Positions 19,287 through 28,911 of a DNA stretch of 64,000 bases are shown here, piece by piece (the stretch's first letter is position 1; every line of letters starts with the position of its first letter). Position numbers and translations under genes: made by a program. The DNA comes from CAIWHR01 sp963816925 (GTDB taxonomy: Bacteria; Pseudomonadota; Gammaproteobacteria; Burkholderiales; Casimicrobiaceae). The notes beneath the pieces are model-generated. The model was not told the DNA's origin. It saw only the letters and a list, made by a program, of their open reading frames with translations, and made no database searches. The stretch lies in NCBI GenBank assembly GCA_963816925.1, contig CAWFMY010000005.1, forward strand, positions 248,001 to 312,000, in the 5' to 3' direction.

Positions 19287-20516
19287 TCAGCGCGAACCGG
19301 CGATTGCGGCGAGCACGAGCGCGGCTCGCTCGACCTCCGCGCCGGTCGTCAGCACGTCGGGACACAGGCGCAGCCATTCGCCCCGCGCGTCCGTGACGAT
19401 GCCGCGGGAGGCGAGAGCGTCGGCCCACGCGCGGACGTCGCGATGGCGGACGACGACGAAGGCGCCGCGATCCGCCGTGCCGCCGTGCGCATCGATGCCG
19501 TGCGTTCGGAGCAGCGCAACCAGCCGTTGCTGCAGCAGCAGCGAATGCGCGCGCAGCCGCGACACGCCGATCGCCAACGTGAAGGCCTGCCCCGCGCGCG
19601 ATTGGTAGAACGGCAGCACCGCGGGCGTGGATTCGAGCCACGCATCGCCGCCCTGCGCGTAGCGCGGCGGGTCCGGCCGCTCGTAGCGAAACGGCGAGTC
19701 CTTGGCGAACCAGCCGGTGTCGAGCGTGCGGAGTCCCGCATCGAGGTGCCGCGGCTGCACATACAGGTAGCACGCACCGGGCCCTCCCCGCAGATACTTG
19801 TAGCTTCCGCCGAGCGCGAAATCGACGTTGAGGTCCGTGAGGTCCACGGGAACCACGCCGAGCGAGTGATAGATGTCGAGCAGGACCCGCGCGCCGCCCG
19901 CATGCGCGGCGCCGACGATCGACGGAAGCTCCGGCAGCGCCTGGCCGGTCTGGAACAGGACATGCGACACGACGACCAGGTCGGCGCCGCGGCCCAACGT
20001 CGCGCGGAGGTCGTCGGCGTTGAACAGGCCGTCGGGGCGCGCCTCGACGAACGAGAGCGCGATCCGCCCACGCTGCGCATATTCGCGCAGGATCACGTCG
20101 AGCGAGTCGAATTCGCCGCGCGTCGCGACCACGCGCGGCACCGTTCCGTAGGAATTGAGCACCGCGCGCAGGCCCTGGCCCGCGCTCGCCTTCGGCACGA
20201 CGCAATCCGGGCGCGGGGCACCCATCAGCGCCGCGAGGCGTTCGCGCCAGGCGCCGATCTCGGCATTCCAGGGGTCCCAGGCGTCACCCAGCTGCGCATA
20301 CCAGAGCGCGAGTCCGTCGCGGACATCATCGACGGTCGCATCGAGCGGCCGCCCGAGGGAATGATTCGCGAGGTAGATGCGGTCGCGCTGCGCCGCGAGC
20401 ACGCGCGAAAACAACGGCGCGACGTGCGCGCGGACTCCCTCTTCGGTCAACGGTCCTGCGCCGAGGCCGGCGATGGCCGCCTCGACACGCTCGGCCGTAC
20501 CGGGTGCTCCGCTCAT
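19287..20516 (-). CDS. class V aminotransferase-fold enzyme, kynureninase-like
   Basis: A PLP enzyme of 409 residues. IYLANHSLGRPLD near 49 is the kynureninase-type substrate loop, DIYHSLGVVPVDL contains the PLP aspartate region, and GGSYKYLRGGPGACYLY holds the Schiff-base lysine. Kynureninase cleaves kynurenine to anthranilate and alanine. The start at 20516 overlaps the tryptophan 2,3-dioxygenase stop (ATGA), which strongly supports a role in tryptophan breakdown. The sequence is not the closest form of KynU, so a related hydrolase or lyase acting on the same pathway is possible. No kynurenine formamidase gene is in the window. Confidence 0.75.
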   Translation of the reverse strand: MSGAPGTAERVEAAIAGLGAGPLTEEGVRAHVAPLFSRVLAAQRDRIYLANHSLGRPLDATVDDVRDGLALWYAQLGDAWDPWNAEIGAWRERLAALMGAPRPDCVVPKASAGQGLRAVLNSYGTVPRVVATRGEFDSLDVILREYAQRGRIALSFVEARPDGLFNADDLRATLGRGADLVVVSHVLFQTGQALPELPSIVGAAHAGGARVLLDIYHSLGVVPVDLTDLNVDFALGGSYKYLRGGPGACYLYVQPRHLDAGLRTLDTGWFAKDSPFRYERPDPPRYAQGGDAWLESTPAVLPFYQSRAGQAFTLAIGVSRLRAHSLLLQQRLVALLRTHGIDAHGGTADRGAFVVVRHRDVRAWADALASRGIVTDARGEWLRLCPDVLTTGAEVERAALVLAAIAGSR

Positions 20517-21370
20517 TTCGCGCCGATGACGGTGCGCACGTCGATCAACTCCGGGAAGAACTGATGCTCGAGCGCGCGCTTGAGAAAGCTCACGCCGGAC
20601 GAGCCGCCGGTCCCCGACTTGTGGCCGATGGTCCGTTCGACGGTCTTGAGATGCCGGAAGCGCCAGAGCTGGAACGCCTCCTCGACGTCGACCAGCTTCT
20701 CCGCCATCTCGTAGGCATCCCACCACCGTTCCGGGTCGTCGTAGATCGTCTTGAACACGGCGACGAGATCCGGATTGCGCACGTACGGTTGCGACCAGTC
20801 GCGCTCGACGCACGCCGCCGGAACCGGCAGGCCGCGCCGCGCGAGGTGGCGCAGGTATTCGTCGTAGAGCGACGGCGCGTGCAGAAGTGCAGTCAGTTCC
20901 GCGTGCGTGTCCGCGTCGTAGCGGAACACGTCGACGATCGCCGCCTGTTTGCTGCCGAGCAGGAACTCGAGCGCGCGATACTGCGCCGATTGAAAGCCCG
21001 ACGAGCTGCCGAGCGCCGGCCGGAACGCCTCGAACTCGGACGGCGTCAGCGTCTCCAGCACCGCCCATTGCTCGAACAGCTGCTTCTGGATCAGCTTGAC
21101 GCGCGCGAGAATCTTGAACGAGGCGTCGAGCCGGTCCTGCCGCACGAACGCGAGCGCGGCCTTGAGCTCGTGGATCGCGAGCTTCATCCACAGCTCCGAC
21201 GTCTGGTGCTGGATGATGAACAACATCTCGTCGTGCCGCGCGGGCACGCCCGGCGCGCCCGAAAGCGGCGCCTGCGCGGACAGGATCTTGTCGAGGCGCA
21301 GATAGCCCGCGTACGTGAGACGGTTCGTCAGGTCGGTGACGATGCCGGGTTCGAGGTCGCGCGTCGCCAT
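20513..21370 (-). CDS. kynA: tryptophan 2,3-dioxygenase
   Basis: Haem enzyme that opens the indole ring of tryptophan, the first step of the kynurenine pathway. The 285 residues include the N-terminal LTYAGYLRLDKILSAQ, the substrate-pocket FIIQHQTSELWMKL, SSGFQSAQYRALEFLLG, and the C-terminal FRHLKTVERTIGHKSGTGGS, in which the histidine is the haem ligand. Length and motifs match the bacterial family. It is the first gene of a two-gene kynA-kynU-like unit, with the start at 21370. Confidence 0.96.
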   Translation of the reverse strand: MATRDLEPGIVTDLTNRLTYAGYLRLDKILSAQAPLSGAPGVPARHDEMLFIIQHQTSELWMKLAIHELKAALAFVRQDRLDASFKILARVKLIQKQLFEQWAVLETLTPSEFEAFRPALGSSSGFQSAQYRALEFLLGSKQAAIVDVFRYDADTHAELTALLHAPSLYDEYLRHLARRGLPVPAACVERDWSQPYVRNPDLVAVFKTIYDDPERWWDAYEMAEKLVDVEEAFQLWRFRHLKTVERTIGHKSGTGGSSGVSFLKRALEHQFFPELIDVRTVIGAK

Positions 21371-21513
21371 AGGGTCGGTGCATGTCCCGGATGCGGCATC
21401 GTAACGAGTCGAGTGACTATGGCCGTCGCCCATGCAGGTCGCGCCGGCGATCGAGCGCTTCGTCGCACGGCTCCCCGTCGAAGTCGGCAGGGGCTCTGCT
21501 ACCATCGACCGCG

Positions 21514-22996
21514 ATGATCGGCTTCCTCCGAATCCGCGCATTGACCGTGCTCGCCGCGGCATGTCTTGCGGCCATGGCGTGCAGCGACGGCGGCGACTGC
21601 CGCGCGGCGATCGATCGCGCTGTCCGAGTGCCGCCTGCCGCGGCTTGCGGTCGCTGCGCAATGCGGCACGCTCACGGTCCCGGAGAACCGGGCGGCGCCG
21701 CAGGAGCGCCAGATCACGCTGACGGTGGCAATACTGCCGGCGAACACGTTGAGCCCGCGCCCGGATCCGTTATTCATTCTCCCCGGCGGACCGGGTCAGG
21801 CGGCGACGTTTCTCGCACCGTTTGCGGCGCAGATGACCGGCGTGCGCAAGGATCGCGACATCGTCCTCATCGACCCGCGCGGGACCGGCCGCTCGTCGCC
21901 GCTCACCTGCGCCGCGTTTGCGCCCGACGAAAGTTTCGAAGGCAGCCTCGAGCTCGATCCCGTGCCGAGGGCGGCGGCCTGCGCGAAGGAGCTCGTCGCC
22001 CGCGGCGTGGATCCTGCCCAGTACACGACGGCCGCCTGGGTCGAGGACCTGGACGCGATGCGCGCCGCGCTCGGCTACGCGAAAATCAACCTGTGGGGCG
22101 GCTCCTACGGCACGCGCGCCGCGCTCGAATACGTGCGCCGCCATCCCGACCGCGTGCGCAGCGTCGTGCTCGACGGGGTCGCGCCGCCGTCGATGATCGT
22201 GAGCCTCGACATCTGGCCGTCACGCGATCGCGCGCTGTCCGACATCCTGGAAAGCTGTGCCAACGTGCCGACGTGCCGCGCCGCGCATCCCGACCTTCCG
22301 TCGACCCTCAACGCCATCCGCTATCACCTGCTGCCCGATGGACAGGACGTCGAAGTGACCGATCCGCGCACCGGCGAAACGCGATCCGTGCACCTCACCT
22401 TCGAGCACGTGATCGCCGCGCTGCAGCCGCTCACGTATTCGCCGGAGCTCGCCGCGCTGATGCCGGAAATCATCGCGCGCGCGCAGGCCGGCGATTTCGG
22501 CCCGCTTCTCGCCACCGCGCAACTCGTCACGGGCAACCTCGCCGATCAGGTGAACGCCGCGCTGCACTATTCCGTGACCTGCACCGAGGATGTCCCGCGC
22601 GCCACCGCCGACGCGCGGCAAGCGCTCGCCGGCGTGCGCTCGAAGGCGCTGGCTGAGCGCGTGCTGGCAGTGTGCGACGTGTGGCCGCACGGCAAGGCGC
22701 CCGCCGACGCCGCGACGCCGGTCACGAGCGACATACCCGTGCTGATATTCTCCGGCGGCCTCGATCCGGTCACGCCGCCGTCGGGGGGCGACCTGGTGGC
22801 GAAGACGTTGTCGCGCAGCCGCCACATCGTCGCCAAGGGCTACGGCCACATCGTGTCGTCGCATGCCTGCGCGCCGCGGCTCATCGCGGCGTTCATCGAC
22901 GATCCGACGTTCGCATCGTTGCCGGCGGCTTGCGTGCGCCACTTCGAGAACAGCACGCCCCCGTTGCCGTGGCCGGATCGGCTGGGCGCGCGCTGA
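21514..22996 (+). CDS. secreted alpha/beta hydrolase (TAP-like peptidase type), start in a shifted frame
   Basis: From about 21620 to 22996 one frame encodes a complete alpha/beta hydrolase of the tripeptidyl-aminopeptidase (S33) type: ILPGGPGQAATFL oxyanion region, LIDPRGTGRS, nucleophile S in NLWGGSYGTRAALEY, and late acid/base in IFSGGLDPVTPP and KGYGHIVSSHAC. Even cysteine number suggests disulfides. The signal peptide (MIGFLRIRALTVLAAACLAA, then a likely lipobox cysteine) lies one base out of frame from 21514, so one base is extra at about 21600-21640. Without that correction a start at 21566 would leave a protein with no signal. It is followed at once (TGATG) by an ABC exporter pair. 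Confidence 0.75.
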
Positions 22997-23739
22997 TGAT
23001 CGCGATCGACGGGCTCGAGAAGTCCTTCGGCAAGCGCGCCGAGGTCAAGGCCGTCGCGGGCGTTTCCTTCGCGGCGCCGGACGGCGAGATCACCGGCCTG
23101 CTCGGGCCGAACGGCGCCGGCAAGACGACGCTGCTGCGAATGCTCGCCACCCTCATGGCGCCGGATTCCGGGCACGCGGCGATCGACGGCCTCGACGTCG
23201 TGGCCGACCGGTACGCCGTGCGGCGACGGATCGGCGTGCTTTCAGATGCGCGCGGGCTCTATCCGCGCCTGACCGGCCGCGAGAACATACGCTATTACGG
23301 CGCGCTGCATGGACTCACGGGAACGGATCTCACGGCGCGCATCGACGAGCTCGTCGCGGTGCTCGGCTTGACCGACATCGCCGACCGGCGCGCGCAGGGT
23401 TATTCGCAGGGCGAGCGGATGAAGATCGCCATCGCCCGCGCGCTCGTCCACGATCCGCACACGATCCTGCTGGACGAGCCCACCAACGGTCTCGACATCA
23501 TGAGCACGCGCGCGCTGCGCGAATTCCTGCGCCGGCTGCGCGCCGGCGGCAAGTGCCTGCTCTTCAGCTCCCACGTGATGCAGGAAGTCACGGCGCTTTG
23601 CGACCGGATCGTCATCCTCGGCCATGGCAAGGTCGTGGCGAGCGGCACCGCAGGCGAGCTCGTCGCGCAATCGGGCGCGTCGTCGCTCGAGGATGCCTTC
23701 GTCGCGCTGCTGGGATCCGGCGAGGGACTCGCGGCATGA
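22996..23739 (+). CDS. ABC transporter ATP-binding protein, NatA type
   Basis: A 247-residue ATPase: Walker A GPNGAGKTTLLRML (about 35-48), signature YSQGERMKIAIARAL, Walker B TILLDEPTNGLD and H-loop LFSSHVMQEV. It most resembles NatA-like subunits that pair with a CPBP/ABC-2 permease for sodium or drug export. The start shares a base with the hydrolase stop, and its own stop overlaps the permease start (ATGA), so three genes form one tight unit. Confidence 0.88.
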   Translation: MIAIDGLEKSFGKRAEVKAVAGVSFAAPDGEITGLLGPNGAGKTTLLRMLATLMAPDSGHAAIDGLDVVADRYAVRRRIGVLSDARGLYPRLTGRENIRYYGALHGLTGTDLTARIDELVAVLGLTDIADRRAQGYSQGERMKIAIARALVHDPHTILLDEPTNGLDIMSTRALREFLRRLRAGGKCLLFSSHVMQEVTALCDRIVILGHGKVVASGTAGELVAQSGASSLEDAFVALLGSGEGLAA

Positions 23740-24929
23740 GCGAAGCACGCATCGATTCCGCCTTCGGGCGCATCACGACGATCGTCGCCAAGGAAATCGT
23801 CGATACGCTGCGCGACCGCCGCACGGCGCTCGTGACGCTGATGCCTGCCCTGTTCGGCCCGATCTTCCTCGTGCTGATACTGCATCTCGTCGCGTCGCAA
23901 TCGGACAAGGCACGCGTGCTGGAGCTCCCGGTCGCGGGCGCCGCGCATGCGCCGGCGCTCGTCGACTTTCTCGCCCGCCAGCAGGTGGCGATCAAGCCCG
24001 CTCCCGCCGACTTCGAAGCCCGCGTGCGCGACGGCAACCTCGACGTGGCGCTCGACATCGACACGAAGTTCGCCGACGACGTCGCCAAAGGCAAGCCTGG
24101 CATCGTGCGGCTCTATTACGACCGCTCGCGCGATCGTGCCCGCGCGTCGATCGAGCAGACGGAGTCGCTGCTGCGCGCGTTCAGCCGCGAATGGGGGCGC
24201 GGCCGCCTCGTGCTGCGCGGCGTGTCGCCGGAGGTCGCCAATCCGCTGGACGTCGAGGTCCACGACCTCGCCACGCCGCAGAGTTCCGGCTCGATCGTGC
24301 TGTTCCTCGTCGCCTATTACGGGCTCTTCGCGGCGCTGATGGGCGGGCTCGCCGCGGCGCTCGACGCCACCGCAGGCGAGCGCGAGCGAGCATCGCTGGA
24401 GCCGCTGCTGACCACCCCTGCGCGCCCGCTTGAGCTCGCTGCCGGCAAGTGGGCAGCCGTCGTGGCGCTGGACGCCGCGGTCGTGGTGCTCACGCTCACC
24501 GGCTTCTACCTCACGCTCCGATTCGCGCCGCTGCCCGCGGTGGGCATTCCATTCCTCTTCAGCGTCACCGAGCTAGCCCGGTTCCTGGTCGTGCTGGCGC
24601 CGCTCGTCCTGCTGATGCCGGCGGTGATGCTCTACGTCGGCGCGCGCGGCCGCACGTTCAAGGAAGCGCAGGCCAACGTCTCGCTGCTGCTCACCTTCGT
24701 CGCGATCATCCCGTTCCTGCCGATGTTCCTGCAGAAGAAGGATCCGCCGTGGCTCACGTGGATCCCGGTGTCGGGCCAGTATTCGCTGCTGTCGCGGGCG
24801 CTGCGCGGCGACGCGCTGCCGTGGCTCGACCTGCTGCAATCGTGCGTGGTGCCGCTCGTGCTCGTGGCGATGGCGCTGGCGCTGGTCGCGCGCCTGCTGG
24901 CACGCGAATCTGCGCTCGCGGGAAAGTGA
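23736..24929 (+). CDS. ABC-2 type permease, NatB-like
   Basis: A 397-residue membrane partner of the preceding ATPase. It has a first helix near residues 34-52 (LMPALFGPIFLVLILHLVAS), a large periplasmic loop of about 150 residues, and five more helices in the second half, including GSIVLFLVAYYGLFAALMGG and the AAGERERASLEPLLTTPA coupling-helix motif of the NatB/ABC-2 family. The exported substrate is unknown; the coupled secreted hydrolase could act on the same compound. Confidence 0.85.
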   Translation: MSEARIDSAFGRITTIVAKEIVDTLRDRRTALVTLMPALFGPIFLVLILHLVASQSDKARVLELPVAGAAHAPALVDFLARQQVAIKPAPADFEARVRDGNLDVALDIDTKFADDVAKGKPGIVRLYYDRSRDRARASIEQTESLLRAFSREWGRGRLVLRGVSPEVANPLDVEVHDLATPQSSGSIVLFLVAYYGLFAALMGGLAAALDATAGERERASLEPLLTTPARPLELAAGKWAAVVALDAAVVVLTLTGFYLTLRFAPLPAVGIPFLFSVTELARFLVVLAPLVLLMPAVMLYVGARGRTFKEAQANVSLLLTFVAIIPFLPMFLQKKDPPWLTWIPVSGQYSLLSRALRGDALPWLDLLQSCVVPLVLVAMALALVARLLARESALAGK

Positions 24930-24937
24930 CAGCGCCT

Positions 24938-25042
24938 TCAGGACAGGAAAGCGCTGTCGTCCTCGGGCTGCGGCGGAATCTTGATCGCGATCGCCTTGAC
25001 CGGCTCGCTGGCAACAGTCGCGCCGTCGTATGCGGTCGTCAC
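24938..25042 (-). CDS. possible small protein coupled to the ABC permease (34 aa)
   Basis: Just downstream of the YbbP-like gene a GTG overlaps its stop (GTGA) and opens a 34-codon frame, VTTAYDGATVASEP then KAIAIKIPPQPEDDSAFLS. The overlap is the same type used between other genes here, and the sequence is plain rather than arginine-rich like most chance frames in this DNA. No family is recognised. It could equally be a chance frame. Confidence 0.25.
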   Translation of the reverse strand: MTTAYDGATVASEPVKAIAIKIPPQPEDDSAFLS

Positions 25043-27555
25043 GCGAGTTGGCGAATCACTTCGAGCGGCGGATTCCGCGCCGTGCCGCGGGTTCCGAGCC
25101 AGCCGGCGAGCGTCACCACCACGGAGCCACCGCCGAGACCGTAGATCCATACCAGCGGATTCCACGCGAACGGGATCTGGAAGACGCGATCGGAGAGCAC
25201 GTAGCCAATGGCCGTCGCACCCGCGGCGGCGAGCAGTCCGGCAAGCGCGCCCAGCACCAGGAATTCGGCGACTTGCGCGGCGCGGAGCTGCGCCTGCGAC
25301 GCGCCGAGCGTGCGCAGGATCGCGGCGTCGAAGCGGCGCTCGTCCTGCGTGGCCGCGATGGCCGCCTGCAGCACCAGCAGCCCGCCCAGCAGCGTGAACA
25401 GGAACACGAACTCGACCGCGCGCGCGACCTGCTCCATGATCGCCTGCACCTGATGGATGATCTCGCCGACGTCGATGGCGAGCACGTTCGGGAACTGCTG
25501 CACGAACGAGGACAGCCACGCGGCCGACTGCGGTCCCTCGGGAATCCGCGCCGCGCCGAGATAGGTGATCGACATCGACTCCAGCACGCCCGGCGCGAAC
25601 AGCGTGAAGAAATTCGGGCGGAAGCTGTCCCACTCCACCTTGCGCAGGCTCGTGATCTTCGCGGTGACCGTGGCGCCCGCCAGGTCCCAGGTCAGCGCGT
25701 CGCCCAATTTGAGCTTCAGCTGGTTCGCGATCCCCTCCTCCATCGAGATGCCGGCATCGGGGCCGGTCGCGGCGCCGAACCACGCGCCCGCGGTGATGCG
25801 ATTCGTCTTCGACAATTCGCTTGCCCACGACAGGTTGAATTCGCGCTCGGCGAGGCGACGCGCCCGCGTGTCGCTGTACGTCGTCGTGTCGAGCGGCGTG
25901 CCGTTGACCGCGACGAGGCGCCCGCGCACCATCGGAAAGAGCGTCGTGTCGGCGCCGGTCACGGCCTTCAGCGCGGCGCGCACGCCGTCCACCTGGTCCG
26001 GCAGCACGTTGACCAGGAAATGGTTCGGCGCGTCGGGCGGCAGGCTTGCGCGCCAGTTCCGCATGAGGTCGCCGCGCACGACGGTGAGCAGCAGCAGCGC
26101 CATCAACCCCAGCGCGAGTGCGCCGATCTGCAGGCTGGAGGCGAGCGGGCGGCGGCGCAGGTTCGCGAGGCCGAACCGCCACGTCACCCCGCGCTGCGGC
26201 AGGCGCTTCAGCAGCACCACGAGGATCCACGCGGTGAGCGCCGCCGCCGCGAGCAACCCGCCGATGCCGGCGACGACAATGGCGCCCGTCTTCGCGTCCT
26301 GCGCCTGCCAGCCGATCAGCGCCGCGATCACCGATGCGCCGAGCGCGTACGCGAGGATGCCGCCGGGACGCGGCCGCGGCAGGTCGCGGCGCAGCACGCG
26401 CAGCGGCGGCGCGCCGGCAAGCGCGATCAACGGCGGCAGCGCAAACCCCAGCAGAAGAAGGATGCCGGTGGCGAAGGCCGCGAGCGCCGGCATCACGCCG
26501 GGCGCGGGAAGGTCGCCGGCGGCGATCGATCCCAGCAGGACGACGAGCAGTTGCTGGCCGGCGAGCGCCACCAGGAGGCCCGCCGCGCTTGCGACGAGTC
26601 CGACAATCGCGAACTGCAGCACGAACAGTGCGAGCGTCCGGGCGCGCGACGCGCCGAAGCAGCGGAGCATCGCCGCCGTGTCGAGATGGCGGCGCAGGTA
26701 GCGCGACGCGGCGAGCGCAACGGCCACCGCGGCCAGCACGACCGCGACGAGCGACGAGAGCCCGAGGAACTGGTCGGCGCGCTCGAGCGTCTGCCGGATT
26801 TCGGGGCGCAGGTCGCGCACGTTTTCCATTCGCTGCCCCGGCTTCAGCTCCGCCGACAGCCATTTGAGGTACGGATCGAGCCGGTCGCGATTCGAGAGGT
26901 CGGCGACGAGCAGGCGCCATGTCGCGCGATTGCCGGGCTGCAGGAGATTGGTCGCGGGAACGTCGTCGAGATTGACGAGCAGCCGCGGGCCGATCGAGAG
27001 AAGCCCGCTCGCCACCTCCGGCTCTTGCTGCACGACGGCGCCGACCGTGAGCGTCGATTCGCCGACGGCAATGGAATCGCCGACGCCGACGCCGAGGCGC
27101 GCGGCGAGACGCGCATCCGGCCACGCCTGCCCGCGCGGCGGGATGCCCGACGCGGGCGTGCCGTCGGGCGCGTTGCCGTCGACCAACAGGATGGCGCCGC
27201 GCAACGGATAGCCGGGGCCGACGGCCTTCACGTCGGCGAGCACCGCGCCGGCGCCGGCATCCGCGCCCGCGCGCTGCACCATGCTGTTGAACTTGAGCGC
27301 CGGCGTCGCGGCGAGTCCGCGCCGGCGCGCCTCGTCGGCAAGCGAGGCCGGCAGCGCGCGATCGCCTGACACGAGCACATCCGCGCCCAGCAGCAGGTTC
27401 GCCTGGCGCGTGAGCGCGGTCTTGACCCGATCGGCGAAGAACGCGACGGTGCCCACGCTGCCGACCGCGAGCACGACCGCGGCGATCAGCACGGTGAGTT
27501 CGCCTGCGCGCCAGTCGCGCTTCAGCATCCGCAAGGCGAGCTTCAGCGATTGCAT
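25039..27555 (-). CDS. ABC transporter permease, YbbP/FtsX family
   Basis: An 838-residue permease with the layout of YbbP: an N-terminal helix (LTVLIAAVVLAVGSVGTVAFF), a long periplasmic MacB-like domain, FtsX-type four-helix units at about 270-470 and at the C-terminus (VEFVFLFTLLGGLLVLQ, LGALAGLLAAAGATAIGYVL), and a second periplasmic domain between them. The family pairs with a YbbA-type ATPase, present four bases upstream. In E. coli the partner gene is beside tesA; here a TesA-like esterase lies about 2.5 kb away. Role: probable release or extraction of lipids or lipoproteins. Confidence 0.88.
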   Translation of the reverse strand: MQSLKLALRMLKRDWRAGELTVLIAAVVLAVGSVGTVAFFADRVKTALTRQANLLLGADVLVSGDRALPASLADEARRRGLAATPALKFNSMVQRAGADAGAGAVLADVKAVGPGYPLRGAILLVDGNAPDGTPASGIPPRGQAWPDARLAARLGVGVGDSIAVGESTLTVGAVVQQEPEVASGLLSIGPRLLVNLDDVPATNLLQPGNRATWRLLVADLSNRDRLDPYLKWLSAELKPGQRMENVRDLRPEIRQTLERADQFLGLSSLVAVVLAAVAVALAASRYLRRHLDTAAMLRCFGASRARTLALFVLQFAIVGLVASAAGLLVALAGQQLLVVLLGSIAAGDLPAPGVMPALAAFATGILLLLGFALPPLIALAGAPPLRVLRRDLPRPRPGGILAYALGASVIAALIGWQAQDAKTGAIVVAGIGGLLAAAALTAWILVVLLKRLPQRGVTWRFGLANLRRRPLASSLQIGALALGLMALLLLTVVRGDLMRNWRASLPPDAPNHFLVNVLPDQVDGVRAALKAVTGADTTLFPMVRGRLVAVNGTPLDTTTYSDTRARRLAEREFNLSWASELSKTNRITAGAWFGAATGPDAGISMEEGIANQLKLKLGDALTWDLAGATVTAKITSLRKVEWDSFRPNFFTLFAPGVLESMSITYLGAARIPEGPQSAAWLSSFVQQFPNVLAIDVGEIIHQVQAIMEQVARAVEFVFLFTLLGGLLVLQAAIAATQDERRFDAAILRTLGASQAQLRAAQVAEFLVLGALAGLLAAAGATAIGYVLSDRVFQIPFAWNPLVWIYGLGGGSVVVTLAGWLGTRGTARNPPLEVIRQLA

Positions 27556-27559
27556 GACG

Positions 27560-28255
27560 TCAGACGGGCTCTGCCGCGTGCTCGTCGCCGACGAGACGGC
27601 CGGCGGCCAGCGACAGGCGGCGGGTGCAGCGCGACGCGAGCCCCGCGTCGTGCGTGACGAGCAGCAGCGTCGTGCCGCGCTCGCGATTCAGGCGAAACAT
27701 CAGATCGGCGACCTCGACTCCGGTCGCGTTGTCGAGGTTGCCCGTCGGCTCGTCGGCCATCAGCAGCTTGGGCTCGCCGGCGAATGCGCGCGCGATCGCA
27801 ACCCGCTGCTGCTCACCGCCCGACAACTGCTTGGGATAGTGCGTGCGCCGGCGCGCGAGGCCCACGCGATCGAGCCATTCGGCGGCACGGGCCGTCGCGT
27901 CGGCGGCGCCGGCGAGCTCGAGCGGCAGCATCACGTTCTCCTGCGCCGTCAACGCGGGCAGCAGCTGGAACGACTGGAACACGAAGCCCAGCAGGCGCTG
28001 GCGCGACGCGGCGCGCGCATCCTCGTCCTGGGTGGACAGCGCGACGCCGTCGAGCCAGACCTCGCCATCGCTCGGGCGGTCGAGACCCGCGAGCAACCCG
28101 AGCAGCGTCGTCTTGCCCGATCCCGAGGCGCCGACGATGGCGACGGACGCGCCGGGATCGACGTCGAAGGTCACGTCGTCGAGGATCGTGAGCGGGGCCT
28201 CGCCGCTGGTGACGATCTTGGTGAGGCGCGCGGCGCGGAGAATCGGAGCAGTCAT
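27560..28255 (-). CDS. ABC transporter ATP-binding protein, YbbA/LolD type
   Basis: A 231-residue ATPase of the MacB/LolD group: Walker A GASGSGKTTLLGLLAGLD, signature LSGGEQQRVAIARAF, Walker B LLMADEPTGNLD, and the Q-loop FVFQSFQLLPALT. It ends four bases before the start of the large permease. The ATG at 28255 begins MTAPILRAARLTK, the usual start; the longer open frame upstream is arginine-rich and not family-like. Confidence 0.9.
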   Translation of the reverse strand: MTAPILRAARLTKIVTSGEAPLTILDDVTFDVDPGASVAIVGASGSGKTTLLGLLAGLDRPSDGEVWLDGVALSTQDEDARAASRQRLLGFVFQSFQLLPALTAQENVMLPLELAGAADATARAAEWLDRVGLARRRTHYPKQLSGGEQQRVAIARAFAGEPKLLMADEPTGNLDNATGVEVADLMFRLNRERGTTLLLVTHDAGLASRCTRRLSLAAGRLVGDEHAAEPV

Positions 28256-28314
28256 GTCCGGATCAGGTGGGGACGATCCGGCGCGCCGCAAGTCGACCGC
28301 GACGTCGACCGGAA

Positions 28315-28911
28315 TCAGAACCGGCCGGGATCGCCGCGCTGCGGCCCCGCGCCATGTTCGAACGAATAAGGGATCCGCTCGGTGTCGTGGGGCAATCGCC
28401 AATGATCCGGCGCTTCATACGCATAGGCGCGATCGGGCAGGTTCAGCAGCAGCGCGGGCGCCGCGCCCACGTTCTGCACGCCGTGCCACACGCCCGGCGG
28501 GACGGTGATCAGCATCGGCCGCGCGGTCCCGCAGTGAAACACGTTGACGCGGCCCGTCGACGCCGAATCGGGCCGCGCGTCGTAGAGCACGATCTTGAGC
28601 CGCCCGTGGTTGGCGAACAGCCGGTCCGTCGCATGCGCATGGACATGCCATGCCGAAATGCCGCGCGGCTCGAGCAGTGCCTGGAACACCTGCGCGACGC
28701 TGGCCGGCGCGAGGCCCCAATCGTCCCGCCAGATCTCGGTCAGGTAGCCGTTGTCCTTGAGGACGTTCTTCGTTTCCCGCACGTCGACACCCGCGATCGG
28801 CTCCCGCAGGAGCTGCCAGTCGCGCGTGATGCTCTGCGCATCGCGCTTGCCGTCGAGCAGGAAATCGGGAGTCGGGCGCGCGGGCTTGCGTCGGGGGCTG
28901 CGCGGATTCAT
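28315..28911 (-). CDS. RmlC-like cupin, dTDP-4-dehydrorhamnose 3,5-epimerase family
   Basis: A 198-residue cupin. Conserved parts are GYLTEIWRDDWGL, ISAWHVHAHATDRLFANHGR (with the catalytic-type H of the HxH), LKIVLYDARPDS and PPGVWHGVQNVG, the order seen in RmlC-type epimerases and their sugar-isomerase relatives. True RmlC also needs a catalytic aspartate and tyrosine; the tyrosine may be present in RAYAYEAPDHW, so the call is to family only. Its ATG overlaps the stop of the GT2 gene upstream (ATGA), so it probably prepares or edits a sugar for that transferase. Confidence 0.75.
   Translation of the reverse strand: MNPRSPRRKPARPTPDFLLDGKRDAQSITRDWQLLREPIAGVDVRETKNVLKDNGYLTEIWRDDWGLAPASVAQVFQALLEPRGISAWHVHAHATDRLFANHGRLKIVLYDARPDSASTGRVNVFHCGTARPMLITVPPGVWHGVQNVGAAPALLLNLPDRAYAYEAPDHWRLPHDTERIPYSFEHGAGPQRGDPGRF

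Noticed and set aside
28315..28911. Calling this a true RmlC
   Set aside because: The cupin fold is clear but the catalytic residues cannot all be confirmed, and no other rhamnose gene is in the window.
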